Shown here: positions 32,491-41,269 of the stretch, piece by piece
Position numbering within the stretch: the stretch's first letter is position 1
Layout: each line of letters begins with the position of its first letter
Assembly: GCA_965203135.1 (NCBI GenBank)
Contig: CBDBBO010000001.1
Location: forward strand, 496,001-560,000
Source of the DNA: CATOSD01 sp965203135
GTDB taxonomy: Bacteria > Chloroflexota > Dehalococcoidia > Lucifugimonadales > CATOSD01
Length of the DNA: 64,000 bases
Direction of reading: 5' to 3'
The notes under the pieces: model-generated
Databases searched by the model: none
What the model saw: the letters and a program-made list of their open reading frames with translations, nothing else
Told to the model about the DNA's origin: nothing
Position numbers and translations under genes: made by a program

Positions 32491-32724
32491 ATGCGGGTGA
32501 GGTACTTTCCAGACACCGATACGCTGCTGATAGATTTTGCCGATAGAGACATCGCCGAGACCACGGATATCAACGAAAACGTCCTGGTCGAACTCGATGA
32601 GGATGGCGGCGTTGTCAGCATGACCATCGAACACGCTAAGGCCAGCGTGAACATCGAGGACTTCACTTTCCAGACGGCGGGACAAGAGAGCTTTCAGCAA
32701 GCACGGCGCGGCCGACGAGGATAA
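32491..32724 (+). CDS. DUF2283 protein
   Basis: The 77-residue protein matches the DUF2283 pattern: a start MRVRYFPDTDTLLIDFADRD, a middle INENVLVELDEDG and a C-terminal extension. The family is short, widespread and without a known function. It ends six bases before the peptidase start and likely is cotranscribed with it. The last ~20 residues (QESFQQARRGRRG) are low complexity and basic. ATG at 32491. Confidence 0.8.
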   Translation: MRVRYFPDTDTLLIDFADRDIAETTDINENVLVELDEDGGVVSMTIEHAKASVNIEDFTFQTAGQESFQQARRGRRG

Positions 32725-32730
32725 ATCGCG

Positions 32731-33819
32731 ATGATAGACAGAGACCGGCTGGTGGACACGTTCGTGGAACTGGCGAAGATCGACAGCCCCTCCAGCGAGG
32801 AGGAGGAGATAGCGCGGCACCTGGTCGCGACCCTGGAGCAGCTGGGGCTGAGCGTAGCGAGAGACGCCTACGGAAACGTCATCGGCACCGACGGAGAGGT
32901 GGACGGCGAGACCGAGTTCGTGCTGCTTTCGGCGCACATGGACACCGTGGAGCCGGGGCGCGGCATCGAGCCGATCGTGGAAGGCGACCGCATACGCACG
33001 AACGAGACGACCATACTGGGCGGCGACTGCAAGGCTGGCGTGGCCGCGGTGATCGAGGCCATCAGGTCCATCAAGGAGGACGACGTTCCCCATGTTCCCT
33101 ACCAGGTGGCGTTCACACGCGAGGAGGAGATTGGGCTGGTGGGGGCACGCAACCTGGACTTTTCGATGATCGACGCCAAGTGGGCGGTGGTGTTCGATGG
33201 GGAAGGGCCTCCGAGCCAGATTACCTCGTCGAGTCCGACGTACATAGGGTTCGAGTTCGACATTACGGGACGCGCGGCGCACGCGGGCGTGGAGCCGGAA
33301 AAGGGGCTGTCGGCCATCCGAATGGCGGCTGAGCTCATTACGCGGCTGCCTCAGGGCCGGCTGGACGACGAGACCACGTTCAACGTGGGCACCATAGAGG
33401 GCGGCACAGTGCGAAACGCCGTACCGGAGAACGTCACCGTAACCGGCGAGTTCAGGAGCCGGAACCTGGAGGCCCTGGACGCGATCCAGGTGCAGCTAGA
33501 TGACACGTTGCGACAGGTGCGGGAGCTGTACCCGGAGGCGAAGATCGACGCTCACGTCCACACCGAGTTCGAGACCTACACGCTGACGGAGGACGATCCA
33601 GCAACGGTGCACGTGATGGGCGTGCTGCGCGGGCTGGGGCTGGAGCCGGCGCTGCGGCCCTCGGGCGGCGGCACGGACGGCAACGTGTTCCGCGCACACG
33701 GCATCAACTCCGTGGTGGTTGGCATGGCCGACCACGGCATGCACACGGTGCGTGAGTACGTGACGATTCCCGACCTCGTGGACGCCGCCCACCTGTGCGA
33801 GAGTGTCTTACGGGAATGA
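32731..33819 (+). CDS. M20/M42-type metallopeptidase (PepT-like)
   Basis: The 362-residue enzyme has the co-catalytic metallopeptidase layout of the M20/M42 group: SAHMDTVEPG (first metal ligand), GGDCKAG (second), FTREEEIGLVG with the catalytic acid pair, and late GGGTDGNVF and MADHGMHTVREYV. This matches tripeptidase-like PepT proteins. The lid domain spans about residues 175-280. It starts with ATG at 32731 six bases after a DUF2283 gene. Dipeptide or tripeptide substrate is inferred. Confidence 0.88.
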   Translation: MIDRDRLVDTFVELAKIDSPSSEEEEIARHLVATLEQLGLSVARDAYGNVIGTDGEVDGETEFVLLSAHMDTVEPGRGIEPIVEGDRIRTNETTILGGDCKAGVAAVIEAIRSIKEDDVPHVPYQVAFTREEEIGLVGARNLDFSMIDAKWAVVFDGEGPPSQITSSSPTYIGFEFDITGRAAHAGVEPEKGLSAIRMAAELITRLPQGRLDDETTFNVGTIEGGTVRNAVPENVTVTGEFRSRNLEALDAIQVQLDDTLRQVRELYPEAKIDAHVHTEFETYTLTEDDPATVHVMGVLRGLGLEPALRPSGGGTDGNVFRAHGINSVVVGMADHGMHTVREYVTIPDLVDAAHLCESVLRE

Positions 33820-33899
33820 AGCTGCCGTCGCTTCGCACTTACCGGCGACGCTCCCAGCCCCCCTACCCTCGCAGTCAGAACTTGACGGAGTAGCGCACC

Positions 33900-35180
33900 G
33901 TGCGCGTTGATCTGGCCTACGGGAGTGGCGTGCTGCCGGTGGAACTGCCCGACGACCGTACCACTGTTATAGAGCCTCACTTCGCGCCCGGACTGCCCGA
34001 CCCCTCGGGCGCGCTGCTGACTGCCATTCGCAATCCCATCGGCTCACCGCCGCTGAGCCGGTTAGCCCGCACCGCCGAGAGCGTCGCCATCGCCGTCTGC
34101 GACGTGACGCGGCCCATGCCCAGCAAGACCGTGCTGCCCGTGCTGCTGCGCGACCTGTCGCACCTGCCGCCGGAGCGGGTGAAGATACTGGTGGCGACCG
34201 GCACGCACCGGGCGAACACGACCGCCGAACTGGAGACCATGCTGGGGCGGGAGGTGGTGGCACGCTATCCGGTCGTCAATCACGACGCCTTCGACTCAGA
34301 GAACCTGGTACGAGTGGGAGATACGAGCCGCGGGATACCCATCTGGCTGAACCAGGACTGGTTGGAGAGCGACCTGAGAATCACGACCGGGTTCGTGGAG
34401 CCTCACTTTTTCGCAGGGTTCAGCGGCGGTCCCAAGATGGTGGCGCCTGGGCTGGCCGGGTTCGACACAACCATGCGGTTGCACGACGCGCGCATGATAG
34501 GAGACCCGCAATCCACGTGGGGCGTCACGGAGGGCAACCCGATACACGACGCCATACGGGAGATAGCGCGGCTGACGGGTGGTGTGGGTTTCAGCGTCGA
34601 CGTGACGATAAACCGGGATCACGCCATCACCAGCGCCTACGCGGGCGAGCTGTTCGCCGTGCATGCCGCGGCGTGCGACGACGCGCGTCGCCGGGCCATG
34701 CGCGCTGTGGGCCGACGCTTCGACGTGGTGGTGGCGACCAACAGCGGCTATCCGCTGGACCAGAACCTGTACCAGGCGGTGAAGGGCATTTCGGCGGCGG
34801 CGCAGGTGGTGAGGGACGGCGGAGCAATCGTGTGCGCCGCCGAGTGCGCGGACGGCGTGCCCGACCACGGAGCGTACAGGGAGATTCTGTCGCAGGGGGA
34901 GAGCACGGCCAAGCTGCTGACCGCGATACGTTCGGGCGAGATAGAGCGGCACGACCAGTGGCAGGTGCAGATACAGGCGCAGATTCAGCAGCGGGCGGAT
35001 GTTTACGTAAAGGCGGAGGGCGTGACGCGCGACGAGGTGCGGGCGGCGCACATGCGGCCCATCGAGAGCGTGGAGGAGACCGTGGTGCAGCTGCTGCGCG
35101 GTTACGGCCCAGGGGCCTCGGTGTGCGTGCTGCCACAGGGGCCGCAGACAATTCCGTATGCGGGGACACCCGCATCCTAG
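33900..35180 (+). CDS. larA: LarA-type nickel-dependent racemase family protein
   Basis: The 426-residue protein belongs to the LarA family, which uses the nickel-pincer nucleotide cofactor to racemise or epimerise 2-hydroxy acids. Cofactor and catalytic residues are visible as ATGTHRANT (His), GFVEPHFFAGFSGGPKMVAPGLAG (His and the Lys that anchors the cofactor) and NSGYPLDQNLYQAVKG. It starts with GTG at 33900. A nickel insertion protein LarC is encoded at 51392-52594; LarB and LarE, needed to make the cofactor, are not in the window. Substrate may differ from lactate, since LarA homologues act on various hydroxy acids. Confidence 0.88.
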   Translation: MRVDLAYGSGVLPVELPDDRTTVIEPHFAPGLPDPSGALLTAIRNPIGSPPLSRLARTAESVAIAVCDVTRPMPSKTVLPVLLRDLSHLPPERVKILVATGTHRANTTAELETMLGREVVARYPVVNHDAFDSENLVRVGDTSRGIPIWLNQDWLESDLRITTGFVEPHFFAGFSGGPKMVAPGLAGFDTTMRLHDARMIGDPQSTWGVTEGNPIHDAIREIARLTGGVGFSVDVTINRDHAITSAYAGELFAVHAAACDDARRRAMRAVGRRFDVVVATNSGYPLDQNLYQAVKGISAAAQVVRDGGAIVCAAECADGVPDHGAYREILSQGESTAKLLTAIRSGEIERHDQWQVQIQAQIQQRADVYVKAEGVTRDEVRAAHMRPIESVEETVVQLLRGYGPGASVCVLPQGPQTIPYAGTPAS

Positions 35181-35206
35181 CCTTCCCCCTGCGAGAGGGA
35201 AGGGAC
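35173..35206 (+). repeat. Dispersed hairpin repeat, variant arm
   Basis: ATCCTAGCC leads into TTCCCCCTGCGAGAGGGAA, a copy with one mismatch in the arm relative to 8741-8780. It follows larA directly. Confidence 0.7.
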
Positions 35207-35225
35207 TTGGCGGCGCTCCCTTCCT

Positions 35226-35256
35226 CCTGGATTCCGGCTCGGGGGCCGGAATGACG
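35226..35256 (+). repeat. Dispersed hairpin repeat, GGATTCCGG type
   Basis: CCTGGATTCCGGCTCGGGGGCCGGAATGACG shares its ends with 7822-7850 while both arms of the stem have changed together (TTCCGGC / GCCGGAA). This compensatory change supports selection on the hairpin. Confidence 0.7.
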
Positions 35257-35290
35257 AAAGCGAGCGAAGGGGAAAGGACTTGGGCAGGGC

Positions 35291-36397
35291 CTATTCGGCG
35301 GCTATGAGGTCCTTGGCGAGTGGGATGACCTCGGCGGCGACACGGCGACACTCCTCGACGTGGGGGAAACCGGACAGGATGAACTCGTCGATGCCGAGCC
35401 GCCAGTAGTCGAGCAACTCGTTGGCCACCTGTTCGGCGTCACCGACTATGGCGGTGCCGCAGTTGACCCTCACAGTGGATATGCCGTTCCAGAGGCGCTC
35501 GCCTACGCGGTGGTCCTCGACGACTTGGGCCTGTGCGCGCTGGCCCACCATGGCGGTCCCGGCGAACTGCGCCTGGCGCTGCTCTCTTACCGCGTTGGCG
35601 GCCTGGGAGAGGAGATCGCCCGCGGCGTCCCACGCCTGCGATTCGGTGTCTCGCACAATCAGGTGCGTGCGGAGGCCGAATGAGGCGGACCTGCCGGCCT
35701 CGTCGAACTTGACGCGGGCGCGGTCGAAGAACGGTCCGAGCACGTCGCGCGGCAGAATCCAGGCGAGGTAGACGTCGGACTGGCGGCCGGCGAGCTGCAG
35801 CGCCGCGTCGGAGGCGCCGCCGAGGTAGAACTTGGGGCCGTCGCCCACCGGGCCGGGCGAGCAGAAGGCGCCGTTGAGGTTGACGTGATCGCCCTCGAAC
35901 ATCGTGGGGCCGTCGGAGGCCCACATGGCGCGGCAGGCAGCTATGAACTCCTCCGCCCTGGCGTAGCGGCTGGCGTGGTCGCTGGTCTCGCCGAAGCGCT
36001 CGAAATCCCCCTGTATGCCGCCCGGCACTATGTTGATGTCGATGCGTCCGCCGGATATCTGGTCGAGCGTAGCGGCCATCTGCGCGAAGAGGCCGGGCGA
36101 GATGAAGCCGGGCCGCAGCGCGATGAGTATGCGTATGCGGCTGGTGACGGCGGCCAAGGCGGTGGCCATGGTCCAGGTCTCGGCCAGCGGCTCGCCTTCG
36201 TCGAACAGGCCGTTGGCGAAGCGCGTCGGGATGAGCAGGGAGTAGAGGCCCTCGTCCTCGGCGGTCTGGACGACCTCCTTGAGGTAATCGAACGTGGGCG
36301 GGCGCTCGGCCTGAAGAGTGCCGATGTGCTCTCCGTCTCCGTCGATGGGAATGAACCAGGAAAACTTGGGGTCGGGCCTGTCGTTCTGGCTTGCCAC
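35291..36397 (-). CDS. LLM-class flavin-dependent oxidoreductase (SsuD-like)
   Basis: The 368-residue protein resembles FMNH2-dependent alkanesulfonate monooxygenases: FSWFIPIDGDGEHIG, AALAAVTSRIRILIALRPGFISPGLFAQMAATLDQISGGRIDINIV, and FYLGGASDAALQLAGRQ near residue 195. It would insert oxygen into a sulfonate or related organic carbon using reduced flavin. It starts with GTG at 36397, with GAGGTGAC upstream. Its promoter lies divergent to the solute-binding lipoprotein gene. No SsuE flavin reductase is present in the window. Confidence 0.85.
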   Translation of the reverse strand: MASQNDRPDPKFSWFIPIDGDGEHIGTLQAERPPTFDYLKEVVQTAEDEGLYSLLIPTRFANGLFDEGEPLAETWTMATALAAVTSRIRILIALRPGFISPGLFAQMAATLDQISGGRIDINIVPGGIQGDFERFGETSDHASRYARAEEFIAACRAMWASDGPTMFEGDHVNLNGAFCSPGPVGDGPKFYLGGASDAALQLAGRQSDVYLAWILPRDVLGPFFDRARVKFDEAGRSASFGLRTHLIVRDTESQAWDAAGDLLSQAANAVREQRQAQFAGTAMVGQRAQAQVVEDHRVGERLWNGISTVRVNCGTAIVGDAEQVANELLDYWRLGIDEFILSGFPHVEECRRVAAEVIPLAKDLIAAE

Positions 36398-36448
36398 TGT
36401 GTCACCTCGACGAAGCGGGAATGATGAGGGTTAGCGGGATTTCGGCGT

Positions 36449-36477
36449 AGTCTAAGTGTGGCAAGTATTGGTGTCAA
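36449..36477 (-). promoter_or_regulatory. Promoter for the SsuD-like gene
   Basis: Minus-strand TTGACA (36477-36472) and TAGACT (36454-36449) with a 17-base spacer, 52 bases before the start. Confidence 0.65.
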
Positions 36478-36513
36478 GAACGCGGCTGTTGGAGTCAGGG
36501 CAGCCAGCTAGCA

Positions 36514-36542
36514 TTGACATTCTCTAGTCGTTTTGGTGTAAT
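36514..36542 (+). promoter_or_regulatory. Promoter for the solute-binding lipoprotein
   Basis: TTGACA (36514-36519) and TGTAAT (36537-36542) with a 17-base spacer, divergent from the SsuD-like promoter. Confidence 0.65.
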
Positions 36543-36612
36543 TTGCCGAAGTTTTGACCGGTTCGGCCTCCACGGGCTGGCCAACAAGTCAGAAGTCCGA
36601 AAGGAGGAGGAC

Positions 36613-38430
36613 ATGACCTTCAGATGGCCGAGAGCAATGGTGCTCATTGGCGTTTTGGCCGCATTCGCACTCTTCGGCGCGATGGCGTGCAGTGCCTCGG
36701 ACGACGAGGAGGACGAGGTGGCGGAGCCTACTGCGGTTCGGACCGTTCCGACGCCGCCGGGCTTTACTGAGCCTACTCCTACGACCGTGATAGCGCAGCA
36801 GGCGGCGCCGACACAGGCTCCGTCCATGGCACCAACGGCCGCTCCCGCGGCGGCGACGGCAGCACCGGCGCCAACCCAGCCCGCGGCAATGATGGAAGGC
36901 AACTTCGGCGGCACGCTGGAAGCCAACCAGGGCGGCAACCCCTTCACTATGGACACCATGTCCGACACCATCAGCGCCGTGACGCATCCGGCCAACCAGA
37001 TGATGGAGCAGCTATTCGCGCTGAACTCCGCGCTGGACGCCAAGCCGATGCTGGCAGAGTCGTTCGTCGCCGAGGACGGAGGCGCGACATGGACGTTCAC
37101 GCTGAGGGAGAACGTTCCGTTCCACGACGGTCAGATAATGGACGCCGACGACGTGGTGGCGTCGCTGGACCGCTGGTTCCACTGGGATACTGTGTGGGGC
37201 AAGCGCATCCTGAACCTGCTCGACTCGATAGAGGCGACGGACTCCAGGACGGTACAGATCAAGCTGACCGAGCCGTTCGCTCCGATGCTTGCCGCGCTCA
37301 GCATGTCCGAGGCGCGCCAGGCGGTGATTCACCCTGCCGACGTCATCGCCAAGTACAAGTACAAGGACATTGCGGAGGGTGAGGAGAAGCCGCGGATCGA
37401 GGACGCGGACATCATCGGCACCGGTCCGTACAAGTTCGTGGAGTGGGTCGCGGACGTGAAGATAGAGATGGCCCGCCACGAGGACTACGCCGAACGGGAC
37501 GAGCCGCTCAGCTTCCACGCCGGCAAGAAGACTCCGTGGTTTGACGGCATCGACATCAACATCGTGCCCGATGCCGGCGCGAGGCTGGCTGGTCTTCTAT
37601 CTGGACGCTACGACATATCCAGCCCCGGATTGGACCAGATAAGCACCCTCGAAGACGACCCAGAAGTAGAGCCGTTCATCGCGATGACCGGCCGGAACGA
37701 GTCAACGTTTAACGCCACAATACCGCCGTTCGACAACAACCTGATGCGGCAGGCTGTGGCCTGGACGCTCGATCCCAAGCAGATCCTGCAGGGCCGCGCT
37801 CCGGAGGGGCTCTATGAGCTCAACCAGAGCCCGTTCTACAAGTTCCAGACCACTTGGTGGCGCGACACGGGCTGGGACATCTACAGCGAGGTTGACCTCG
37901 ACAAGGCGAAGGCGCTGATCGAACAGGCCGGATACGAGACTCCCGTCGAGATCAAGTACATCTACAATCCGCCGGAGCAGTCCAGCGGTGGCCGGGCGAC
38001 CCTGGTCGTGATACAGCAGCTCCAGGATAGCGGGCTGTGGAAGGTGAACTCCGAGGAGAACACCTGGCCAATCCACGTGCAGGTCCGCTGGGAGAAGCAG
38101 CACAACATCATGTACAACGGGTTCAACCCGTTCTACCAGACCGACCTGCTGGCGCCAACCTGGAACGACTGGGAGCACCCAGCCAGCGGCTTCCTGAAGG
38201 CCGACAGGCGCATCGAGTTGATGGCTCAGCGGCAGCGCACCACGGACCCGGCGGAGGTGTCCCGCATAGCCGACGAGTTCGCCGAGTGGTGGTGGGACGA
38301 CGTCCCGCTGTTCTCGTGGGGCAACTTCGCAACGCTGGTTGGCGTTCGCAAGAACGTTCAGAACTACACCTATTCAGGCAACCCGGTGTACTTCGGCCTC
38401 TGGTTCGAGGATATACCGGAAGACAGGTAG
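36613..38430 (+). CDS. ABC transporter solute-binding lipoprotein, family 5
   Basis: The 605-residue protein starts with a signal peptide ending in a lipobox (LFGAMAC, Cys26), then a long Ala/Pro/Thr-rich linker (about residues 40-95) and a family 5 solute-binding domain with NQMMEQLFALN, FTLRENVPFHDGQIMDADDVV, AVIHPADVI and GTGPYKFVEW. Family 5 proteins bind peptides, nickel complexes or sugars outside the membrane. It is followed by an amidohydrolase and two permease genes. ATG at 36613 behind AAGGAGG. Ligand unknown. Confidence 0.9.
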   Translation: MTFRWPRAMVLIGVLAAFALFGAMACSASDDEEDEVAEPTAVRTVPTPPGFTEPTPTTVIAQQAAPTQAPSMAPTAAPAAATAAPAPTQPAAMMEGNFGGTLEANQGGNPFTMDTMSDTISAVTHPANQMMEQLFALNSALDAKPMLAESFVAEDGGATWTFTLRENVPFHDGQIMDADDVVASLDRWFHWDTVWGKRILNLLDSIEATDSRTVQIKLTEPFAPMLAALSMSEARQAVIHPADVIAKYKYKDIAEGEEKPRIEDADIIGTGPYKFVEWVADVKIEMARHEDYAERDEPLSFHAGKKTPWFDGIDINIVPDAGARLAGLLSGRYDISSPGLDQISTLEDDPEVEPFIAMTGRNESTFNATIPPFDNNLMRQAVAWTLDPKQILQGRAPEGLYELNQSPFYKFQTTWWRDTGWDIYSEVDLDKAKALIEQAGYETPVEIKYIYNPPEQSSGGRATLVVIQQLQDSGLWKVNSEENTWPIHVQVRWEKQHNIMYNGFNPFYQTDLLAPTWNDWEHPASGFLKADRRIELMAQRQRTTDPAEVSRIADEFAEWWWDDVPLFSWGNFATLVGVRKNVQNYTYSGNPVYFGLWFEDIPEDR

Positions 38431-38441
38431 ACCAGGATTAG

Positions 38442-38470
38442 ACGCGACCCGGCCCGGGGCCGGGTCGCGT
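38442..38470 (+). terminator. GC-rich hairpin after the solute-binding gene
   Basis: A self-complementary ACGCGACCCGGCCC arm and its reverse complement meet with almost no loop, so about 12 bp would pair. There is no T-run, so it may be an mRNA-end hairpin rather than an efficient terminator. Confidence 0.5.
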
Positions 38471-38501
38471 GACATGTAAAGTGGCGCCGCCGCTCCCAAC
38501 C

Positions 38502-38528
38502 AGGGGTGGGTTTCGAACCCGCCCCTAC
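38502..38528 (+). repeat. GGGGTGGGTTTCGAACCCGCCCC palindrome
   Basis: Closely matches 8790-8814; the variation is in the centre (TTTCGAA) and one arm base. Confidence 0.72.
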
Positions 38529-38629
38529 CGACGTAATCGGCGCACCGTCCCAGAGGTCGGCAACTGGCCGGCAGCCGACCCGGAGGCAGACTAAAGCACA
38601 TCTGGACCCAGGCACACAAGGAGCCTGTA

Positions 38630-40249
38630 ATGAATCTCGTCATCATCAATGGCAGCGTCCACACGATGGACTATCGCGACACCCTGGCCGAAGCGGTCGC
38701 TATAAAGGACGGACGTGTCGCCGCCATTGGGTCGAACGACGAGGTTAAGGACTTCCGCAAGCCGGGCGTGGCCGTCATAGACGCCAAGAGCAAGACGGTT
38801 CTGCCGGGTTTCATAGAGCCGCACAACCATCTGGCCGGTTACGCGACGTCGCTTCTGGGCGTGGACGCCACCACCACGCGCGACGTGAGCATAAAGGACG
38901 TGCTCCAGCGGATACGGGAGCGCGCCCAGAACACGCCCCCGGGAGACTGGATCCTGGCGCGGGGATTCGACCAGTCGGCGGTGGCGGAGATGCGTTTCAT
39001 GACTAACGCAGACCTGGACGAGGCGACGACCGACCACCCGGTGTTCGTGTCCACACGCTACGGCCACGTGGCAATGGCCAACAGCTATGCCATGCGGCTG
39101 GGCGAGGTGCATTCGGAGATGCCGGACCCAGCTGGCGGGCGCGTGTACCGCTACCCGGGCACAGCGGACCCCAACGGGGTGCTGGGCGAGATGCCGGCGC
39201 AGGACCTGGTGACCAGGCACATTCCCGCGTACACGCAGGACGAGCTGCGGAGCTCGTTCATCCAGGCGGTGGAGGACAACCTAAAGGTGGGCGTGACGTC
39301 CGTGCAGGACGCGGCGGTGAGCAACCGGCGCGGCTCGAACGGCTACGAGTTGTACAACCGCATGTACGACGAGGGCCATCTGAAGCTGCGCGTCAACATG
39401 TTCATCCACTACAACCTGCTGAAAGAGATGGACTATTCGGTAAAGACTGGCGACGGCGACGAGTGGCTTCGCGTGGCGGGGTGCAAAATAGTGTCGGACG
39501 GTTCCATACAGGGCATCACCGGCGCGCTGCGGTCGCCATACTGGTGCGACCCGAACGAGTCGGCGTGGCTCATCTACGAGCAGGAAGAACTGAACGAGAT
39601 GGTGCTGGATCTGCACAGGCGGGGCAACCAGGTGATTATCCACGCCAACGGCGACGCCGCGATAGACGAGGTGCTGAACGCCTATGAGTACGCGCTGGCG
39701 GCGAAGCCGGACCCTAACCAGCGATTCCGTGTGGAGCACTGCCAGATGTGCTGGCCCGACCACATCAACCGAATGAGACGCCTGAACGTCATTCCCAACT
39801 ACTTCGCCAATCACATATACTACTGGGGCGATCGCCACCGCGACATCTTCCTGGGGCCCGACAGGGGGCCGCACATAAGCCCGGTTGGGGCCGCCATTCG
39901 CGCCGGACTGCGGCCAATGCTGCACTCCGACAGCCCGGTTACGCCGGTCAACCCGCTGATGTGCGTACAGAGCGCGGTCAGCCGCATGACGGACACCGGC
40001 GACGTACTGATGCCCGAACTGCGCGCGCCCGTGCAAGAGGCGTTGCGCGCGATGGGAACCAACGCCGCGTTCGGCGCGTACGAAGAGCGGCTCAAAGGCT
40101 CCCTGGAAGTGGGCAAGCTGGGCGACGTGGTTATACTGGACTACGATCCGTTCGTGGAGGCGGGGCACACGCTCAGCGGCATACCAGTTGCGGCCACCAT
40201 CGTGGGCGGGCAGGTGATGTACGCTGGCAAGGAGCTTTCGATTGGGTAA
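38630..40249 (+). CDS. Amidohydrolase family protein (YtcJ-like), paralogue 1
   Basis: The 539-residue protein has the metal-dependent amidohydrolase signature: PGFIEPHNHLAGYATSLLG near residue 63 (HxH ligands), a later VIIHANGDAAIDEVLNAYE (His) and HSDSPVTPVNPLMCVQSAV (Asp). The C-terminal strand VGGQVMYAGKELSIG is shared with the paralogue at 42241-43857. The enzyme hydrolyses a C-N bond in an organic substrate, possibly N-substituted formamides as in YtcJ-type enzymes. ATG at 38630 with AAGGAGC upstream. It lies between the solute-binding protein and permease genes. Confidence 0.88.
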   Translation: MNLVIINGSVHTMDYRDTLAEAVAIKDGRVAAIGSNDEVKDFRKPGVAVIDAKSKTVLPGFIEPHNHLAGYATSLLGVDATTTRDVSIKDVLQRIRERAQNTPPGDWILARGFDQSAVAEMRFMTNADLDEATTDHPVFVSTRYGHVAMANSYAMRLGEVHSEMPDPAGGRVYRYPGTADPNGVLGEMPAQDLVTRHIPAYTQDELRSSFIQAVEDNLKVGVTSVQDAAVSNRRGSNGYELYNRMYDEGHLKLRVNMFIHYNLLKEMDYSVKTGDGDEWLRVAGCKIVSDGSIQGITGALRSPYWCDPNESAWLIYEQEELNEMVLDLHRRGNQVIIHANGDAAIDEVLNAYEYALAAKPDPNQRFRVEHCQMCWPDHINRMRRLNVIPNYFANHIYYWGDRHRDIFLGPDRGPHISPVGAAIRAGLRPMLHSDSPVTPVNPLMCVQSAVSRMTDTGDVLMPELRAPVQEALRAMGTNAAFGAYEERLKGSLEVGKLGDVVILDYDPFVEAGHTLSGIPVAATIVGGQVMYAGKELSIG

Positions 40250-40312
40250 GGGTTTGGCGACACGCAGGCGCGCGCCTGCGATTCACGCACAGAACTCAGG
40301 GGGAGGCGCAGC

Positions 40313-41257
40313 TTGACCGCGTACATCATCCGGCGCATCGTCGCCGCCGTACCCGTGCTCTTCTTCGTCGCGCTCGTGGCGTTCCTCATGTTCCGCCTCA
40401 CGCCGGGCGACCCGGCAGCGGTGCTCGCGGGCGAAAACGCCAAGCTCGAGGACATCGAGCAGTTGCGGGTCAACCTGGGGCTGCACAGGCCCTTGCACAT
40501 CCAGTTCGCGCTGTTCATAGGGCGAATGTTCAAGGGCGACTTCGGTGAGTCCATCTTCCTCAACAAGCCCGTTTTGGAAGCCGTCGTGGACCGGATCGAG
40601 CCTACGCTGTCGCTCGCTATCGCCTCGGAGATAATCGCGCTCAGCTTCGCCATACCCATTGGCGTCCTGGCCGCGTGGAAGGCCAACACCATCATCGACC
40701 AGGGACTGATGTTCTTCGCGCTGCTCGGAATATCCATCCCTGCCTTCTGGCTTGGGCTTATGCTCATCTTCGGCATAGGTGTTGAGTTGAAGTGGCTGCC
40801 GGTGAGCGACTTCCGCTCGATAATCAGCGACGGGCCGGTGGACTTCTTCCGCCACATGATAATGCCAGCTTTCGCGCTCGGCTTCCTGCGTATGGCGTTG
40901 GTGGCTAGGCTGACCCGCTCCAGTATGTTGGAGGTGCTGCGAGAGGACTACATCCGCACGGCATACGCGAAGGGCTTGGCTTCCAAGGTGGTGCTAATGC
41001 GCCACGCGATGCGAAACGCGCTAATCCCAACCGTAACCATATGGGGATTGGGCATGGCGGGTGTGCTGAGCGGCGCGGTGGTCATCGAGACCGTGTTCAC
41101 CCTTCCCGGCTTGGGACGCCTCATCGCGGCGGCACTCATCAACCAGGACTACCCGCTAATCCAGGCCGTTCTAATGCTGGTGGCGGGCTTGTTCATCGTC
41201 TTCAATCTGATTGTGGACATTCTGTACGCATACATGGACCCGCGCATACGGTACTGA
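40313..41257 (+). CDS. ABC transporter permease, DppB type
   Basis: The 314-residue membrane protein has the DppB/OppB N-terminal segment (TAYIIRRIVAAVPVLF) and the ABC permease EAA-type loop LTRSSMLEVLREDYIRTAYAKGL followed by RHAMRNALIPTVTIWG. It forms the transmembrane path together with the next gene for a family 5 uptake system. TTG start with GGGGGAGG upstream. The nearest matching substrate-binding protein is the lipoprotein at 36613-38430. Confidence 0.93.
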   Translation: MTAYIIRRIVAAVPVLFFVALVAFLMFRLTPGDPAAVLAGENAKLEDIEQLRVNLGLHRPLHIQFALFIGRMFKGDFGESIFLNKPVLEAVVDRIEPTLSLAIASEIIALSFAIPIGVLAAWKANTIIDQGLMFFALLGISIPAFWLGLMLIFGIGVELKWLPVSDFRSIISDGPVDFFRHMIMPAFALGFLRMALVARLTRSSMLEVLREDYIRTAYAKGLASKVVLMRHAMRNALIPTVTIWGLGMAGVLSGAVVIETVFTLPGLGRLIAAALINQDYPLIQAVLMLVAGLFIVFNLIVDILYAYMDPRIRY

Positions 41258-41269
41258 TCGGAGGGCCAG

